Positions 10,067 through 20,589 of a DNA stretch of 64,000 nt are shown piece by piece (the stretch's first letter is position 1; every line of letters starts with the position of its first letter). Made by a program: the position numbers and the translations under genes. The notes beneath the pieces are model-generated. The model was not told where the DNA came from. It saw nothing but the letters and a program-made list of their open reading frames with translations, and searched no databases. Source of the DNA: Paraburkholderia diazotrophica (GTDB taxonomy: Bacteria > Pseudomonadota > Gammaproteobacteria > Burkholderiales > Burkholderiaceae); assembly GCF_900108945.1 (NCBI RefSeq), contig NZ_FNYE01000002.1, positions 369,397 through 433,396 of the forward strand. The letters run 5' to 3'.

Positions 10067-10112
10067 TTGCCGCGCGATGCGGACATCGATGCGGACATCG
10101 ACACGCACATGA

Positions 10113-10141
10113 AAAAGGGCGGCCTCGCGGTCGCCCTTTTG
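10113..10141. terminator. Rho-independent terminator after siderophore receptor
   Basis: AAAAGGGCG (10113-10121) pairs with CGCCCTTTT (10132-10140) around a GC-rich loop, forming an A-tract/T-tract hairpin between the convergent receptor and AI-2E permease genes. Confidence 0.8.
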
Positions 10142-10165
10142 CGTCGATGCACCCGTTGCGACGCG

Positions 10166-11251
10166 CTACACGAGCCGCAGATAGATCAGTTCGCGCTTGA
10201 TGTACGCATAGAAGATCGGCGCGGCGATCACTCCGGGGATACCGAACGCCGCCTCCATCACGAGCATCGCGATGAGCAGTTCCCATGCGCGCGCCTCGAT
10301 CTGTCCGCCGATGATGCGCGCGTTGAGGAAATATTCGAGCTTGTGGATCAGGATCAGGAACACGAGCGCCGTCACGGCCGCCGGAAAGCTCACCGACAGC
10401 GCGACTGCGACGATCAGCGTGTTCGAAATCAGATTGCCGATCACGGGCAGCAGGCCGACGATGAACGTGATGATGACGAGCGTCTTCGCCATCGGCAGCG
10501 GCGCATGGAAGAGCGGCAGCAGCAACAGCAGGAATATGCCCGTGAAGACCGTATTGATCGCGGAGATTTTCATCTGCGCGAACACAATGCGGCGGAACGC
10601 ATCGGCGAAACGGCTGAGCCGCGTGATAAAAGCCGTCGACAACGGCAGCCGTTGAATGTGCTTCTGCGCGCCGACCGCGACGATCGCGCCGATGATCATG
10701 CCGATCAGCACATGCGTGAAGATGCGCGCCGCGTTCTTGCCGCCTTGCGAGAGCGTGCCCGCATGCGTCTGCATCAGCACGGCGGCCCTTTCCTTCATCT
10801 GCTCGGTGGAAACGGGCAGGTTCTGCGCGATGAACTGCGGCAGGCGGCCACGCGCCTGGTCGATTAGCGACATCGCCTGGTCGAGCAGCTTCTGGACGCT
10901 CGGCACGTCACTCTCGAAGTGCTCGATGATGGCGACGGTAAAGCCCGTCAGCACGCCGACGATCACGGCGGACAGAATCACCACCGCGAACCAGCGCGCG
11001 CGGTAGCTCGACATGTGCTTTTCGATGCGTGGCGCGAGCGTATGGACGAGCTGGAACACGAGCATGCCGGCGAGCAGCGCCCCCAGCAGCCTCAGTTCGA
11101 GCACCGCCCACATCGCGAGCAGCGCCACGACATAGCTGCCGATTTCGACCGCCGACAGTTTCGGCAGGCTCATATCGCTGGTCAGCCTGACCGGGCGAGG
11201 GCGCAGATCCTGCACCTGCCCGTCGTCGCGGGCCGGATTTCGCTTGGCCAT
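10166..11251 (-). CDS. AI-2E family transporter / PerM-type permease
   Basis: A 361-residue inner-membrane protein of the AI-2E exporter superfamily (TqsA/YdiK/PerM), with about eight hydrophobic segments and the family's long central region between segments 3 and 4. The C-terminus contains the conserved GIPGVIAAPIFYAYIKREL. It begins 21 bp after the uvrA stop on the same strand, so it is probably in the uvrA operon. The substrate is not predictable; some family members exchange Na+/H+ or export signals. An internal start at residue 27 (MSLPKL) is also possible. Confidence 0.88.
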   Translation of the reverse strand: MAKRNPARDDGQVQDLRPRPVRLTSDMSLPKLSAVEIGSYVVALLAMWAVLELRLLGALLAGMLVFQLVHTLAPRIEKHMSSYRARWFAVVILSAVIVGVLTGFTVAIIEHFESDVPSVQKLLDQAMSLIDQARGRLPQFIAQNLPVSTEQMKERAAVLMQTHAGTLSQGGKNAARIFTHVLIGMIIGAIVAVGAQKHIQRLPLSTAFITRLSRFADAFRRIVFAQMKISAINTVFTGIFLLLLLPLFHAPLPMAKTLVIITFIVGLLPVIGNLISNTLIVAVALSVSFPAAVTALVFLILIHKLEYFLNARIIGGQIEARAWELLIAMLVMEAAFGIPGVIAAPIFYAYIKRELIYLRLV

Positions 11252-11272
11252 GGCTTTCTATCGTCTCCAACT

Positions 11273-14200
11273 TCAGGTTTTTACGCTCGGCTTGCCGGCT
11301 TTTGCTGTCGCTTTTGCCGCTCCTGCCGCTGGCTTCGCTGTCGATTTCGAAGCCCGTTTTGGTGCGTCGGCGGCGACGGCCTTCTTTGCCCTCGCCGGTT
11401 TTACGGCTGTTTTTGCGGATTCTGCAGCGGAGTTGCTCACGGTCGCCTCGGCTTCGCCGGTTTCATCGTCGGACTGTTCGCCTGCTTCCGCGTTCGCCCG
11501 TTCAACCGGTTCGGCCTGTGCTTCCGGTGCCGATACGTCGGCCGCGGCGCCTCGCAGCAGCAGCGGCGCGAGATACCGGCCGGTAAAACTTGCCTTCGAC
11601 TTCGCGATCTGCTCCGGCGTGCCCTGCGCGATGATCTGACCGCCGCCGGCGCCGCCTTCGGGACCGAGATCGATCACCCAGTCGGCTGTTTTTATCACAT
11701 CGAGATTATGCTCGATGATGACAACCGTATTTCCTTGATCGCGCAACCGATGAATCACTTCGAGCAGCAGCGCGATATCGTGGAAATGGAGGCCCGTGGT
11801 CGGTTCATCGAGGATATAAAGCGTGCGACCTGTATCGCGCTTGCTCAGTTCCAGCGAGAGCTTGACGCGCTGCGCCTCGCCGCCCGACAGCGTGGTCGCC
11901 GATTGGCCCAGCCGGATATAGCCGAGGCCGACGTCGAGCAGCGTCTTCAGCTTGCGCGCGACGACGGGCACCGCACGGAAGAATTCGTGCGCGTGCTCGA
12001 CGGTCATCTCCAGCACTTCGCTGATGTTCTTGCCCTTGTACTGGATGTCGAGCGTCTCGCGGTTGTAGCGCTTGCCGTGACACACGTCGCACGGCACGTA
12101 CACGTCCGGCAGGAAGTGCATCTCGACCTTCAGCACGCCGTCGCCCTGACATGATTCGCAGCGTCCGCCCTTCACGTTGAACGAAAAGCGACCCGGATCG
12201 TAGCCGCGTTCCTTCGCGGCAGGCACGCCCGCGAACAGTTCGCGGATCGGCGTGAAGACGCCCGTGTACGTCGCGGGATTCGAGCGCGGCGTGCGGCCGA
12301 TCGGCGACTGGTCGACGTTGATGACCTTGTCGAAATGCTCGAGGCCTTCGATCGCCTCGAACGGTGATGGCTCCGTCGAAGAGCCGTACAGGTGCTGCGC
12401 GACGGCGTGATAGAGCGTGTCGTTGATCAGCGTCGACTTGCCCGAGCCTGAAACGCCCGTCACGCAAGTCAGGAGACCGACGGGCAGATCGAGCGTCACG
12501 CGCTTCAGGTTGTTACCGTAAGCCTCGACGATTCGCAAATGCCGCTCGTCGGGCTGCTTGCGGTCGTCGGGGAATTCGATGCGGCGCGTGCCCGCGAGAT
12601 ACTGGCCCGTCATCGAAGCGGGGTCCGCCTGCACTTCGACGGGCGTGCCTTCGGCGATCACCATGCCGCCGTGCTCCCCCGCGCCCGGCCCCATATCGAC
12701 GACATAGTCGGCCATCCGGATCATGTCCTCGTCGTGCTCGACGACGATCACCGAGTTGCCGAGATCGCGCAGATGCTTGAGCGTCGAAATGAGGCGGTCG
12801 TTGTCGCGCTGATGCAGGCCGATCGACGGCTCGTCGAGCACGTACATCACGCCCGTCAGCCCCGAGCCGATCTGCGACGCGAGCCGGATGCGCTGCGCTT
12901 CGCCGCCCGACAGCGTTTCGGCGCTGCGCTCCAGCGACAGATAATCGAGCCCGACGTTGTTCAGGAACATCAGGCGCGCGACGATTTCCTTGATGACCTT
13001 GTCGGCGATTTCGCGCTTCGAGCCTTCGAGCCGCAGCGTCTGGAAATAGCCGAGCGAGTCGCGCAGCGGCCAGCCGCTCACTTCGTAGATCGCGCGCGCG
13101 TCGCCATCCGCGCCGATGCGCACGAAACGCGCTTCGCGCCGCAGACGCGTGCCTTCGCACGACGGGCACGCCTGGTTGTTCTGATATTTCGCGAGTTCTT
13201 CGCGAACCGCGACGGAATCCGTCTCGCGATAACGCCGCTCCAGATTCGGAATGATCCCTTCGAACACATGCTCGCGCACCGAAGTGCGCCCGCGCTCGTT
13301 GATGTACGAGAACGGCACGGTCTGCTTGCCGGAGCCGTACAGCAGAATCTGCCGCACCTTTTCGGGCAGGTCTTCGAACGCGGTGTCGATATCGAACTCG
13401 TAGAACGCCGCGAGGCTTTGCAGCATCTGGAAATAGAACTGGTTGCGCCGGTCCCAGCCCTTCACGGCGCCCGCCGCGAGCGACAGCGACGGGTGCGCGA
13501 CTACCCGCTTCGGATCGAAGAACGTGATCTGGCCCAAGCCGTCGCATTCCGGACACGCGCCCATCGGGTTGTTGAACGAGAAGAGGCGCGGCTCCAGTTC
13601 CTGCAGCGAGTACGAGCAGATCGGGCACGCGAACTTCGAGCTGAAAAGATGCTCGTTGTCCGTATCCATTTCGAGCGCGATCGCGCGGCCGTCGGCGAGA
13701 CGCAGCGCCGTTTCGAACGATTCCGCGAGACGCTGCTTCGCGTCGGGCCGCACCTTCAGACGGTCGACGACCACGTCGATCGTGTGCTTGTCGTTCTTCT
13801 TCAGTTGCGGCAGTGAGTCGACCTCGTAGATCTTCGCGGCGCCCTCGTTCGCGGTGCCGCCGCCCGAGCGCACGCGAAAGCGGATGAAACCCTGCGCCTG
13901 CATGTCTTCGAACAGCTCGGTGTGCTCACCCTTGCGATTCGCGACGACGGGCGCGAGGATCATCAGCCTGGTGTCTTCGGGCAGCGCGAGCGCGGCGTCC
14001 ACCATCTGCGAGACGCTTTGCGCCTCGAGCGGAATTTCGTGGTCCGGGCAGTACGGCGTGCCGACACGCGCGTAAAGAAGCCGCAGGTAGTCGTGGATTT
14101 CGGTGACGGTGCCGACCGTCGAGCGCGGGTTGTGCGACGTCGCTTTCTGCTCGATCGAAATGGCGGGCGACAGGCCCTCGATCAGATCGACGTCGGGCTT

Positions 14201-14407
14201 TTCCATCAGTTGCAGGAATTGACGGGCGTATGCGGACAGGCTCTCCACATAACGGCGCTGGCCTTCGGCGTAAAGCGTGTCGAAGGCCAGCGACGATTTG
14301 CCCGAGCCGGACAGGCCGGTAATCACGACCAGCTTGTGACGCGGCAAGTCGAGATTGACGTTCTTCAGGTTGTGGGTCCGAGCCCCACGGATACGGATTT
14401 GTTCCAT
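11273..14407 (-). CDS. uvrA: Excinuclease ABC subunit A with Ala/Lys-rich C-terminal extension
   Basis: The damage-recognition ATPase of nucleotide-excision repair, acting with UvrB and UvrC. It has two ABC modules. The first Walker A is GLSGSGKSS near residue 31, and the second (GVSGSGKST) is in the C-terminal half. Two LSGGEAQR signatures and two zinc modules (CPIC...CPEC and CESC...CDVC) are present. The normal UvrA fold ends around residue 952 ([10 protein letters not shown]). The remaining ~92 residues are first acidic/Ala-rich and then a Lys/Ala/Pro-rich histone-H1-like tail, making 1044 residues against about 940-960 usual. The gene is divergent from an MFS transporter, with ssb beyond it. 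I saw no convincing LexA box upstream. Confidence 0.97.
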   Translation of the reverse strand: MEQIRIRGARTHNLKNVNLDLPRHKLVVITGLSGSGKSSLAFDTLYAEGQRRYVESLSAYARQFLQLMEKPDVDLIEGLSPAISIEQKATSHNPRSTVGTVTEIHDYLRLLYARVGTPYCPDHEIPLEAQSVSQMVDAALALPEDTRLMILAPVVANRKGEHTELFEDMQAQGFIRFRVRSGGGTANEGAAKIYEVDSLPQLKKNDKHTIDVVVDRLKVRPDAKQRLAESFETALRLADGRAIALEMDTDNEHLFSSKFACPICSYSLQELEPRLFSFNNPMGACPECDGLGQITFFDPKRVVAHPSLSLAAGAVKGWDRRNQFYFQMLQSLAAFYEFDIDTAFEDLPEKVRQILLYGSGKQTVPFSYINERGRTSVREHVFEGIIPNLERRYRETDSVAVREELAKYQNNQACPSCEGTRLRREARFVRIGADGDARAIYEVSGWPLRDSLGYFQTLRLEGSKREIADKVIKEIVARLMFLNNVGLDYLSLERSAETLSGGEAQRIRLASQIGSGLTGVMYVLDEPSIGLHQRDNDRLISTLKHLRDLGNSVIVVEHDEDMIRMADYVVDMGPGAGEHGGMVIAEGTPVEVQADPASMTGQYLAGTRRIEFPDDRKQPDERHLRIVEAYGNNLKRVTLDLPVGLLTCVTGVSGSGKSTLINDTLYHAVAQHLYGSSTEPSPFEAIEGLEHFDKVINVDQSPIGRTPRSNPATYTGVFTPIRELFAGVPAAKERGYDPGRFSFNVKGGRCESCQGDGVLKVEMHFLPDVYVPCDVCHGKRYNRETLDIQYKGKNISEVLEMTVEHAHEFFRAVPVVARKLKTLLDVGLGYIRLGQSATTLSGGEAQRVKLSLELSKRDTGRTLYILDEPTTGLHFHDIALLLEVIHRLRDQGNTVVIIEHNLDVIKTADWVIDLGPEGGAGGGQIIAQGTPEQIAKSKASFTGRYLAPLLLRGAAADVSAPEAQAEPVERANAEAGEQSDDETGEAEATVSNSAAESAKTAVKPARAKKAVAADAPKRASKSTAKPAAGAAKATAKAGKPSVKT

Positions 14408-14688
14408 GAACCGGCGGGAAGAGGAGAAGGCTAAACCTGCTACTATAGCGACTTTTCCAGACCGCCGTTACGGCTTCCTGACAGCCCGCAAACGGCGTGC
14501 TGACAGATACGAAACCGTCGTTTTTTTGCGGTCGAGCGTCGCGGTGAACTGCCTGTGTGAGACCTGTATGTGGGGCGTTTTCCGTCGTCTGCAAGGCAAC
14601 AGGTGGCCGGCGCGAGCGCTGCACGCGTCAGAAGCTGCGCATGCGGGCCTACGCGGTTCGCCGTCCGTTCATTCGAATATCGCTCCCG

Positions 14689-15876
14689 ATGTCCAATCCG
14701 TCCGCCACCTCTTCACGCATGAGCGCGCATGAACTGCGCGCGACCGTGTCGCTTGCCGCGATCTTCGCGCTGCGCATGCTGGGGCTCTTCATGATCATGC
14801 CCGTCTTCTCGATCTACGCGAAGACGATTCCCGGCGGCGACAACGTGCTGCTCGTCGGCATTGCGCTCGGTGCGTATGGCGTCACGCAATCGCTGCTCTA
14901 TATTTTCTACGGCTGGATCTCGGACAAGGTCGGTCGCAAGCCCGTCATCGCGACGGGCCTGCTGATCTTCGCGCTCGGCAGCTTCGTCGCGGCGTTCGCG
15001 CACGACATGACGTGGATTATCGTCGGGCGGGTGATTCAGGGGATGGGCGCGGTGTCGTCGGCGGTGATCGCGTTCATCGCGGACCTGACGACGGAAGAGC
15101 ATCGCACCAAGGCGATGGCGATGGTGGGCGGATCGATCGGCGTGTCGTTTGCGGTCGCGATCGTCGGCGCGCCGATCGTATTCCATTGGGTCGGCATGAG
15201 CGGCCTGTTCGCGCTCGTCGGCGTGTTTTCGATCCTGGCGATCGGCGTCGTGCTGTGGGTCGTGCCGGATGCGCCGAAGCCCGTTCACGTGCCCGCGCCG
15301 TTCCACGAAGTGCTGCACAACCGTGAGCTGTTGCGCCTCAATTTCGGCGTGCTCGTGCTGCACGCGACCCAAACGGCGCTCTTCCTCGTCGTGCCGCGCA
15401 TTCTCGAAGCGGGCGGTCTGCCCGTCGCGTCGCACTGGAAGATTTACCTGCCCGTGATGGGCCTGGCGTTCGTGATGATGGTCCCTGCGATCATCGCCGC
15501 CGAAAAGCGCGGCAAGATGAAAGCGGTGCTGCTGGGTGCGATTGGTCTTATCCTGATCGGCCAGTTACTTCTCGGCGTCGCAGCGCATACCATTATGGCT
15601 GTGGCGGCGATCCTGTTTATCTACTTTCTCGGCTTCAACATTCTCGAAGCATCGCAGCCTTCGCTGGTGTCGAAACTGGCGCCGGGCAACCGCAAGGGCG
15701 CGGCGGCGGGCGTCTACAACACGACGCAATCGATCGGCCTTGCAATGGGCGGCGTGATCGGCGGCTGGCTGCTGAAAGTGGATGGACAAAGCGCCGTGTT
15801 TTTTGCATGCTCGGGGCTCGTAGCTTGCTGGCTTATAATCGCCGCGAGCATGAAGCAGCCGCCGCGCAGAGCATAA
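14689..15876 (+). CDS. MFS transporter
   Basis: A 12-segment major facilitator of 395 residues from the ATG at 14689 (MSNPSATSSRMSAHEL). The frame is open further upstream to 14557, but that part is Arg/Cys-rich and unlike coding sequence. Motif A (GWISDKVGRKPVI) lies in the first cytoplasmic loop. Its position between uvrA and ssb is typical of Burkholderia and relatives, where uvrA and ssb flank an exporter of unknown substrate. The role is general drug/proton antiport by family only. Confidence 0.88.
   Translation: MSNPSATSSRMSAHELRATVSLAAIFALRMLGLFMIMPVFSIYAKTIPGGDNVLLVGIALGAYGVTQSLLYIFYGWISDKVGRKPVIATGLLIFALGSFVAAFAHDMTWIIVGRVIQGMGAVSSAVIAFIADLTTEEHRTKAMAMVGGSIGVSFAVAIVGAPIVFHWVGMSGLFALVGVFSILAIGVVLWVVPDAPKPVHVPAPFHEVLHNRELLRLNFGVLVLHATQTALFLVVPRILEAGGLPVASHWKIYLPVMGLAFVMMVPAIIAAEKRGKMKAVLLGAIGLILIGQLLLGVAAHTIMAVAAILFIYFLGFNILEASQPSLVSKLAPGNRKGAAAGVYNTTQSIGLAMGGVIGGWLLKVDGQSAVFFACSGLVACWLIIAASMKQPPRRA
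15834..15839 (+). promoter_or_regulatory. Candidate -10 element for ssb
   Basis: A perfect TATAAT lies inside the 3' end of the MFS gene, 175 bp before the ssb start codon. No good -35 at the right spacing was found, so this is only a candidate. Confidence 0.3.
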
Positions 15877-16013
15877 ATCTTTTACGGCACGAATTTAAAG
15901 GCGGCGGTCAAACGGGGCGCGGGGGCGCGCTTTCCGGTCATTGACACAGGCGGCCATGGCGTAGAAAGCCATCGGTGCCGCGTCGCCGGAAACGGAATCA
16001 ACAGGAGAAACTC

Positions 16014-16544
16014 ATGGCATCCGTGAACAAGGTCATTCTCGTCGGCAATCTCGGCGCCGATCCGGAAGTCCGTTACCTTCCGAGCGGTGACGCAGTGGCG
16101 AACATCCGCCTTGCCACGACCGATCGCTACAAGGACAAGCAGTCGGGCGAATTCAAGGAAATGACTGAGTGGCATCGCGTGTCGTTCTTTGGGCGACTCG
16201 CGGAGATCGTGTCGGAGTACCTCAAGAAGGGCTCGTCGGTGTATATCGAAGGCCGTATCCGCACGCGCAAGTATCAGGCGCAGGACGGCACCGACCGTTA
16301 CTCGACGGAAATCGTCGCTGATCAGATGCAGATGCTCGGCGGCCGCGGCGGTTCGGGCGGCGGTGGCGACGACGGCGGCTATAGCCGTGGCGAGTCGATG
16401 GAGCGCGGCGGTGGTGGCGGCCGCATGTCGGGCGGTGGCGGCGGTGGCCGTGTGTCGGGCGGTGGTGGCGGCGGTGGTCAGAGCCGTCCGAGCGCGCCGG
16501 CTGGCGGCGGCTTCGACGAGATGGACGACGATATTCCGTTCTAG
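16014..16544 (+). CDS. ssb: Single-stranded DNA-binding protein
   Basis: Coats single-stranded DNA in replication, recombination and repair. It has 176 residues: an OB fold at about 1-110 ([19 protein letters not shown] at the start), a long Gly-rich linker (about 113-165) and the acidic tip DDDIPF that recruits partner proteins. The ATG at 16014 follows AGGAGAA, which decides the start over an in-frame upstream codon at 15975. A strong terminator follows. Confidence 0.97.
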   Translation: MASVNKVILVGNLGADPEVRYLPSGDAVANIRLATTDRYKDKQSGEFKEMTEWHRVSFFGRLAEIVSEYLKKGSSVYIEGRIRTRKYQAQDGTDRYSTEIVADQMQMLGGRGGSGGGGDDGGYSRGESMERGGGGGRMSGGGGGGRVSGGGGGGGQSRPSAPAGGGFDEMDDDIPF

Positions 16545-16603
16545 ACGCGTCCCGCACACATACAGTCCGACGCAGCGAAACATCGCGCGTCGAGTGAACA
16601 GGA

Positions 16604-16634
16604 AAACACCCCGCCTTCGAGCGGGGTGTTTCTT
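16604..16634 (+). terminator. Rho-independent terminator after ssb
   Basis: A perfect 11-bp stem AAACACCCCGC/GCGGGGTGTTT (16604-16614 with 16621-16631) with a six-base loop CTTCGA and a T-rich tail lies 60 bp after the ssb stop codon. It is symmetrical enough to stop the convergent SDR gene too. Confidence 0.88.
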
Positions 16635-16707
16635 TATGCGCACGCCCGTTGCGACTGTTGCGAGAGCAAGGACAAGGGCAGGGTCAACCGAAGCCCGGCT
16701 CCACGCC

Positions 16708-17451
16708 TCAAGCCGCCCCCCCATTCGCCCGCAGAATCTGTCCGTTGACCCACCCGCTATCCGACCCTGCCAGAAACGAAACCACGGACGCAATATCCTC
16801 CGGCTGTCCCAGGCGTTGCAGCGGCGGCATCTTCGCGAAGTTCTGGATCTGTTCTTCCGTCTTGCCGTCGAGGAACAGCGCCGTCGCGACGGGCCCCGGC
16901 GCGACCGCATTCACGGTGATATCGCGGCCGCGCAGTTCCTTGGCGAAGACATGCGTGAACGCTTCGACGGCCGCCTTCGTCGCGTTGTAGATCGCGTAGC
17001 CCGGCATGTTCAGCGCGAGCGTCGTGCTAGAAAAGTTGACGATGCGTCCGCCGTTGTTCATTCGTGCCGCCGCTTCGCGCAACGTATTGAAAGTGCCGCG
17101 CATGTTGATGTCGAGGGTCTGCGTGTAGAGCGCATCGCTGGTGTCGGCGAGCGGCAGCACCTTCATGATGCCCGCGTTGTTGACGAGCACGTCGACCTTG
17201 CCCAGTTGCTGCTCGGTCGTTTCGAACATGTTGCGCACGTCGTCGGCGTTCGACACGTCCGCTTTCACTGCGATCGCAGCCGCGCCTTGCGCCTTCAGTT
17301 CCTCGACGAGAGCGTCCGCTTCCTTCGAACTCGCCGCGTAGTTGACGACGACGGCAAATCCATCGCTGGCGAGCCGCCGTGCGAGGGCCGCGCCGATGCC
17401 GCGCGATGCGCCCGTCACGATAGCCACCTTGGCATTCTTCACGTTGTTCAT
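16708..17451 (-). CDS. SDR family NAD(P)-dependent oxidoreductase (3-ketoacyl-reductase-like)
   Basis: Classical short-chain dehydrogenase of 247 residues. The cofactor motif TGASRGIG is at about residues 12-19, the NNAG motif near 90, and the catalytic Tyr and Lys in GYAIYNATK near 157. The C-terminus (GWVNGQILRANGG) is typical of classical SDRs. The ATG at 17451 has GAGGAA before it; an in-frame start at 17538 would add an atypical leader. It is divergent from a LysR regulator, which probably controls it. The substrate is unknown. Confidence 0.9.
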   Translation of the reverse strand: MNNVKNAKVAIVTGASRGIGAALARRLASDGFAVVVNYAASSKEADALVEELKAQGAAAIAVKADVSNADDVRNMFETTEQQLGKVDVLVNNAGIMKVLPLADTSDALYTQTLDINMRGTFNTLREAAARMNNGGRIVNFSSTTLALNMPGYAIYNATKAAVEAFTHVFAKELRGRDITVNAVAPGPVATALFLDGKTEEQIQNFAKMPPLQRLGQPEDIASVVSFLAGSDSGWVNGQILRANGGAA

Positions 17452-17513
17452 GATCCCGTTCCTCGAAGTAGTGATTCGGTGAAAGAATGATCGGATATTT
17501 CGTGGAAGAGATA

Positions 17514-17523
17514 ATCGGCCGAT
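17514..17523. promoter_or_regulatory. Palindrome in the SDR/LysR divergent promoter
   Basis: ATCGGCCGAT is a perfect 10-bp palindrome midway between the divergent starts at 17451 and 17584. A partial copy (GATCGGATAT) lies about 25 bp away. It is a candidate LysR-regulator binding site by position only. Confidence 0.35.
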
Positions 17524-17583
17524 ACTTGCTATCATCATTCCATTTGCTTCAACAATTCACGCCAGACTGCGGAGCAAGCCGCC

Positions 17584-18489
17584 ATGGACCGATTCCAGGA
17601 AATGCAGGTATTTGTCCGCATCGCCGAACGGCAGAGCTTCACGCGTGCCGCCGACGATCTGCAGATTCCACGTGCCACCGTCACGAATCTGATGAAGCGG
17701 ATGGAGCAGCGGCTCGGCGCGCGGCTGCTCGAGCGCACGACGCGCACCGTGCGACTCACGCCCGACGGCGAAGCGTATTACCGGCGGTGCGTGCGTCTGC
17801 TCGCCGACATGGAAGAGGCCGAAGGCTCGTTCCGCAATGCTGCGCCAAAGGGACTGTTGCGCGTGAACTTACAGGGCACGCTCGCGCGGCATTTCATCGT
17901 CCCGGCGCTGCCGGACTTTCTCGAACGCTATCCGGGCATCGAGCTGCATATCGGCGAGGACGACCGGCTCGTCGATCTCGTGCGCGAGGGCGTCGATTGC
18001 GTGCTGCGGGCGGGCAACCTGCAGGATTCGTCGATGGTCGGTCGGCGCGTCGCGCGGCTCGAACAGGTGACGCTCGCGAGCCCCACGTATGTGGAGCGGC
18101 ATGGCCTGCCGGCGGATCTCGCCGCGCTCGCGACGCATCGCGCCGTCAACTACATATCGAGTGCGACGGGCAGTGCAATGCCGCTCGAATTCACCGTCGA
18201 CGAACGTGTGGTCGAAGTGAATCTCGAGGCGATCGTGTCGGTGACAGGCGCCGATCTGTACACGGGCGCCGCTGTTACCGGACTCGGTCTCGTACAGGTG
18301 CCGCGTTATCGGGTGCTGAACGAGCTCGCCACAGGCAGTCTCGTCGTCGTGCTGCCGCAGTTTCCGCCGCCGCCGATGCCCGTCACGGTGCTCTATCCGC
18401 AAAGCCGCCAGTTGTCGTCGCGCGTGCGCGCGTTCACGCAATGGCTGCGCGAGATCTTCGACGCTGCGGGCGGACTCAAGGTCGGCTGA
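17584..18489 (+). CDS. LysR-family transcriptional regulator
   Basis: A 301-residue LysR regulator. The winged helix-turn-helix is at about 5-63 (FTRAADDLQIPRATVTNLMK), and the effector-binding domain at about 90-295. It belongs to the CrgA/AaeR-like subgroup, judging from the RLGARLLERTTRTVRLT segment. It is divergent from the SDR gene, which it probably controls; the inducer is unknown. The ATG at 17584 gives the standard N-terminus MDRFQEMQVFVRIAE. Confidence 0.93.
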   Translation: MDRFQEMQVFVRIAERQSFTRAADDLQIPRATVTNLMKRMEQRLGARLLERTTRTVRLTPDGEAYYRRCVRLLADMEEAEGSFRNAAPKGLLRVNLQGTLARHFIVPALPDFLERYPGIELHIGEDDRLVDLVREGVDCVLRAGNLQDSSMVGRRVARLEQVTLASPTYVERHGLPADLAALATHRAVNYISSATGSAMPLEFTVDERVVEVNLEAIVSVTGADLYTGAAVTGLGLVQVPRYRVLNELATGSLVVVLPQFPPPPMPVTVLYPQSRQLSSRVRAFTQWLREIFDAAGGLKVG

Positions 18490-18573
18490 TCCACGACACG
18501 CCCGACGTTTCCGGGCGAGGTTGCGGGAGATCAAGTCCGGCGGCCTTCCGACAGAGAGCCTCCCGACAGGCCA

Positions 18574-18600
18574 TAAAGTTTTCGGCAAATCAGCCGTAAC
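18574..18600 (+). promoter_or_regulatory. Sigma-28 (FliA) promoter for the chemoreceptor gene
   Basis: TAAAGTTT (18574-18581), an 11-bp spacer, then GCCGTAAC (18593-18600). The -35 is identical to the flagellar sigma-28 consensus and the -10 matches GCCGATAA in the GCCG core. It lies 125 bp upstream of the chemoreceptor ATG, placing that gene in the late flagellar regulon. Confidence 0.8.
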
Positions 18601-18724
18601 TGGCAGTGTGGTGCATCTGCTTAATGTTCAATCGGGTTGCGGACCTTGCCTGGCGGCCTGGGCGCAGCGATTCTGCCACGGAACTCTGGAGATTCCCGTC
18701 AGGCGGCCATAGGAGACATGCTTC

Positions 18725-20371
18725 ATGTTGAAAGGTCTTTCGATTCGCACGTACCTCACGTTGATGATTGTGCTGTTCGGCATCGTATTGCTGATCGGCG
18801 CGGCGGCGGGGCTGCTATCGCTGCGTGCGAGCAATGCGTCGTTGCAGCGGATGTATACGGTCGACACGCCCGCCGTTGCGGATCTCGAAGGCAGCGCGGG
18901 TCAGCTGCTTCGCCTGCGTCTCTCGCTCGCGACGTATTCATCGCTCAACGAACTGAATGATCAGGAAGGCGCCGACGCCGTACTCAAGCGGTTCGATACG
19001 TATCTGAAGGTGTCCAACGAACGTCTCGCCAATTTCCTTCGCAATGCGAGCAATGATGCCGACGAGCAGCGGCTCATCAAGGAGATGCAGGAAAAGCGCG
19101 ACACGTTCCTGCACGAAGGCGTCGAACCTGCAATGGCGGCGCTCAAGGCAGGAGACAAGGCGACGTTCCACCAGTTGCAGGGGCACAAACTGTCGCCGCT
19201 CTATAGCGCCTATGAAAAGCCGATGCTGACGCTCGAAAAGGTGCAACTGGATCACGCCGAAAAGCGCTATCAGGATGCGCAGCAGCTCTTCTATGCCGTG
19301 ACTATCGCAGTCGCAATCGGCATGGCGGGCACGCTGATCTTCTCGTGGATCGGACGCATCGTGATGGTTCGCGCGATCGTGCATCCCGTCGATGCCACCA
19401 TCGAGCAGTTCCAGCGCATCGCGCACGGCGACCTGACGGGCCGCATCGAAAACACGGGCGACAACGAAATGGGCCGTCTCGCCGCGGCACTGCGCAGGAT
19501 GCAGGAGTCACTCATCGCGACGGTGAACACGGTGCGCCACAGCACCGATTCGATCGACACAGGCGTGAGCGAAATCGCGGCGGGCAATACGAATCTGTCG
19601 CAGCGCACGGAAGAGCAGGCGGCCTCGCTCGAAGAAACGGCGGCGAGCATCGAGGAACTCACGTCGACCGTCAAGCAGACAGCCGACAACGCGAAGCAGG
19701 CCAGCTCGCTTGCGCAAGGCGCATCGACGCTCGCGGCGCAAGGCGGCGAACTTACGCAGCAGGTAGTCGGTACGATGCAGCAGATCGTCGACGACTCGCG
19801 GCGTATCGCCGATATCGTCGGCGTGATCGAGGGCATTGCGTTCCAGACGAATATCCTCGCGCTGAACGCTGCCGTCGAAGCCGCGCGCGCAGGCGAACAG
19901 GGGCGCGGCTTTGCCGTCGTCGCGAGCGAAGTCCGTTCGCTTGCGCAGCGCAGCGCGGCAGCGGCGAAGGAGATCAAGGGCTTGATCGGCGCGTCGAATG
20001 ACCGTGTGACGGCGGGCGCCGATCTCGTCCAGCGTTCGGGCTCGACGATGACGGAGATCGTCGATGCGATTGCGCGTGTCAGCGCGATCATGAGCGAGAT
20101 CGCCGAAGCGGCAAACGAGCAGAGCACGGGTATCGATCAGGTGAACGTCGCCGTCGCGCAGATGGATGAGGTGACGCAGCAGAATGCCGCGCTCGTCGAG
20201 CAGGCCGCAGCAGCCGCGAGTTCGCTCGAAGAGCAGGCGCGGCATCTCACTGAGGCCGTTTCCGTGTTCCGCACCGATAGCGCGCGGGCCTCGTCGCCTG
20301 CCGTTGCGCGTCGCGCGGTCGCGCAGAAGCCGGATCTGGACGTATCGCTGGAGACGGCCGAAGCGGTCTAG
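18725..20371 (+). CDS. Methyl-accepting chemotaxis protein
   Basis: Transmembrane chemoreceptor of 548 residues. TM1 is at about 10-32, followed by a periplasmic four-helix-bundle-type sensor (about 33-190). TM2 is near 192-215, HAMP at about 216-268 and the MA signalling domain at about 290-510. The hairpin tip ([21 protein letters not shown]) and the methylation region [18 protein letters not shown] are conserved as in Tsr/Tar. The sensor fold suggests a small-molecule ligand such as an amino acid, but none can be named. Transcription probably depends on the sigma-28 promoter upstream. Confidence 0.95.
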   Translation: MLKGLSIRTYLTLMIVLFGIVLLIGAAAGLLSLRASNASLQRMYTVDTPAVADLEGSAGQLLRLRLSLATYSSLNELNDQEGADAVLKRFDTYLKVSNERLANFLRNASNDADEQRLIKEMQEKRDTFLHEGVEPAMAALKAGDKATFHQLQGHKLSPLYSAYEKPMLTLEKVQLDHAEKRYQDAQQLFYAVTIAVAIGMAGTLIFSWIGRIVMVRAIVHPVDATIEQFQRIAHGDLTGRIENTGDNEMGRLAAALRRMQESLIATVNTVRHSTDSIDTGVSEIAAGNTNLSQRTEEQAASLEETAASIEELTSTVKQTADNAKQASSLAQGASTLAAQGGELTQQVVGTMQQIVDDSRRIADIVGVIEGIAFQTNILALNAAVEAARAGEQGRGFAVVASEVRSLAQRSAAAAKEIKGLIGASNDRVTAGADLVQRSGSTMTEIVDAIARVSAIMSEIAEAANEQSTGIDQVNVAVAQMDEVTQQNAALVEQAAAAASSLEEQARHLTEAVSVFRTDSARASSPAVARRAVAQKPDLDVSLETAEAV

Positions 20372-20493
20372 GCACGCTGGCGAATGGAATTGCGAAGACG
20401 CAGTTCATGTCTTTGCATCGCCTGTGGATGAAGGCGCGTGAAGAAGAGGAGAAGGAGGAGAAGCGCCAATAATTCGCGCTTCATCACCGGACA

Positions 20494-20544
20494 AAACAAA
20501 ACGGCCGTGCAAGCCTTCAACGCTTGCACGGCCGTTTGTTTTTC
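20494..20544. terminator. Bidirectional rho-independent terminator
   Basis: A 16-bp perfect stem AAACGGCCGTGCAAGC (20499-20514) with its complement at 20522-20537, flanked by A-rich and T-rich tracts. It lies between the convergent chemoreceptor and cytochrome oxidase operon and should end both. Confidence 0.9.
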
Positions 20545-20589
20545 TAGCGCAATGTGCGCGGCGGCTTAGGGCATTGAGGCCTTAGTGCC

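Noticed and set aside
10076..10099. Short direct repeat GATGCGGACATC after the siderophore receptor
   Set aside because: Two copies only, in a short gap with no other signal; likely chance or minor slippage.
14408..14688. LexA/SOS box upstream of uvrA
   Set aside because: I looked for CTGT-N8-ACAG-like sites in the uvrA/MFS gap and found only partial half-sites such as CTGTGTGAGACCTGTATG, which lacks the inverted second half.
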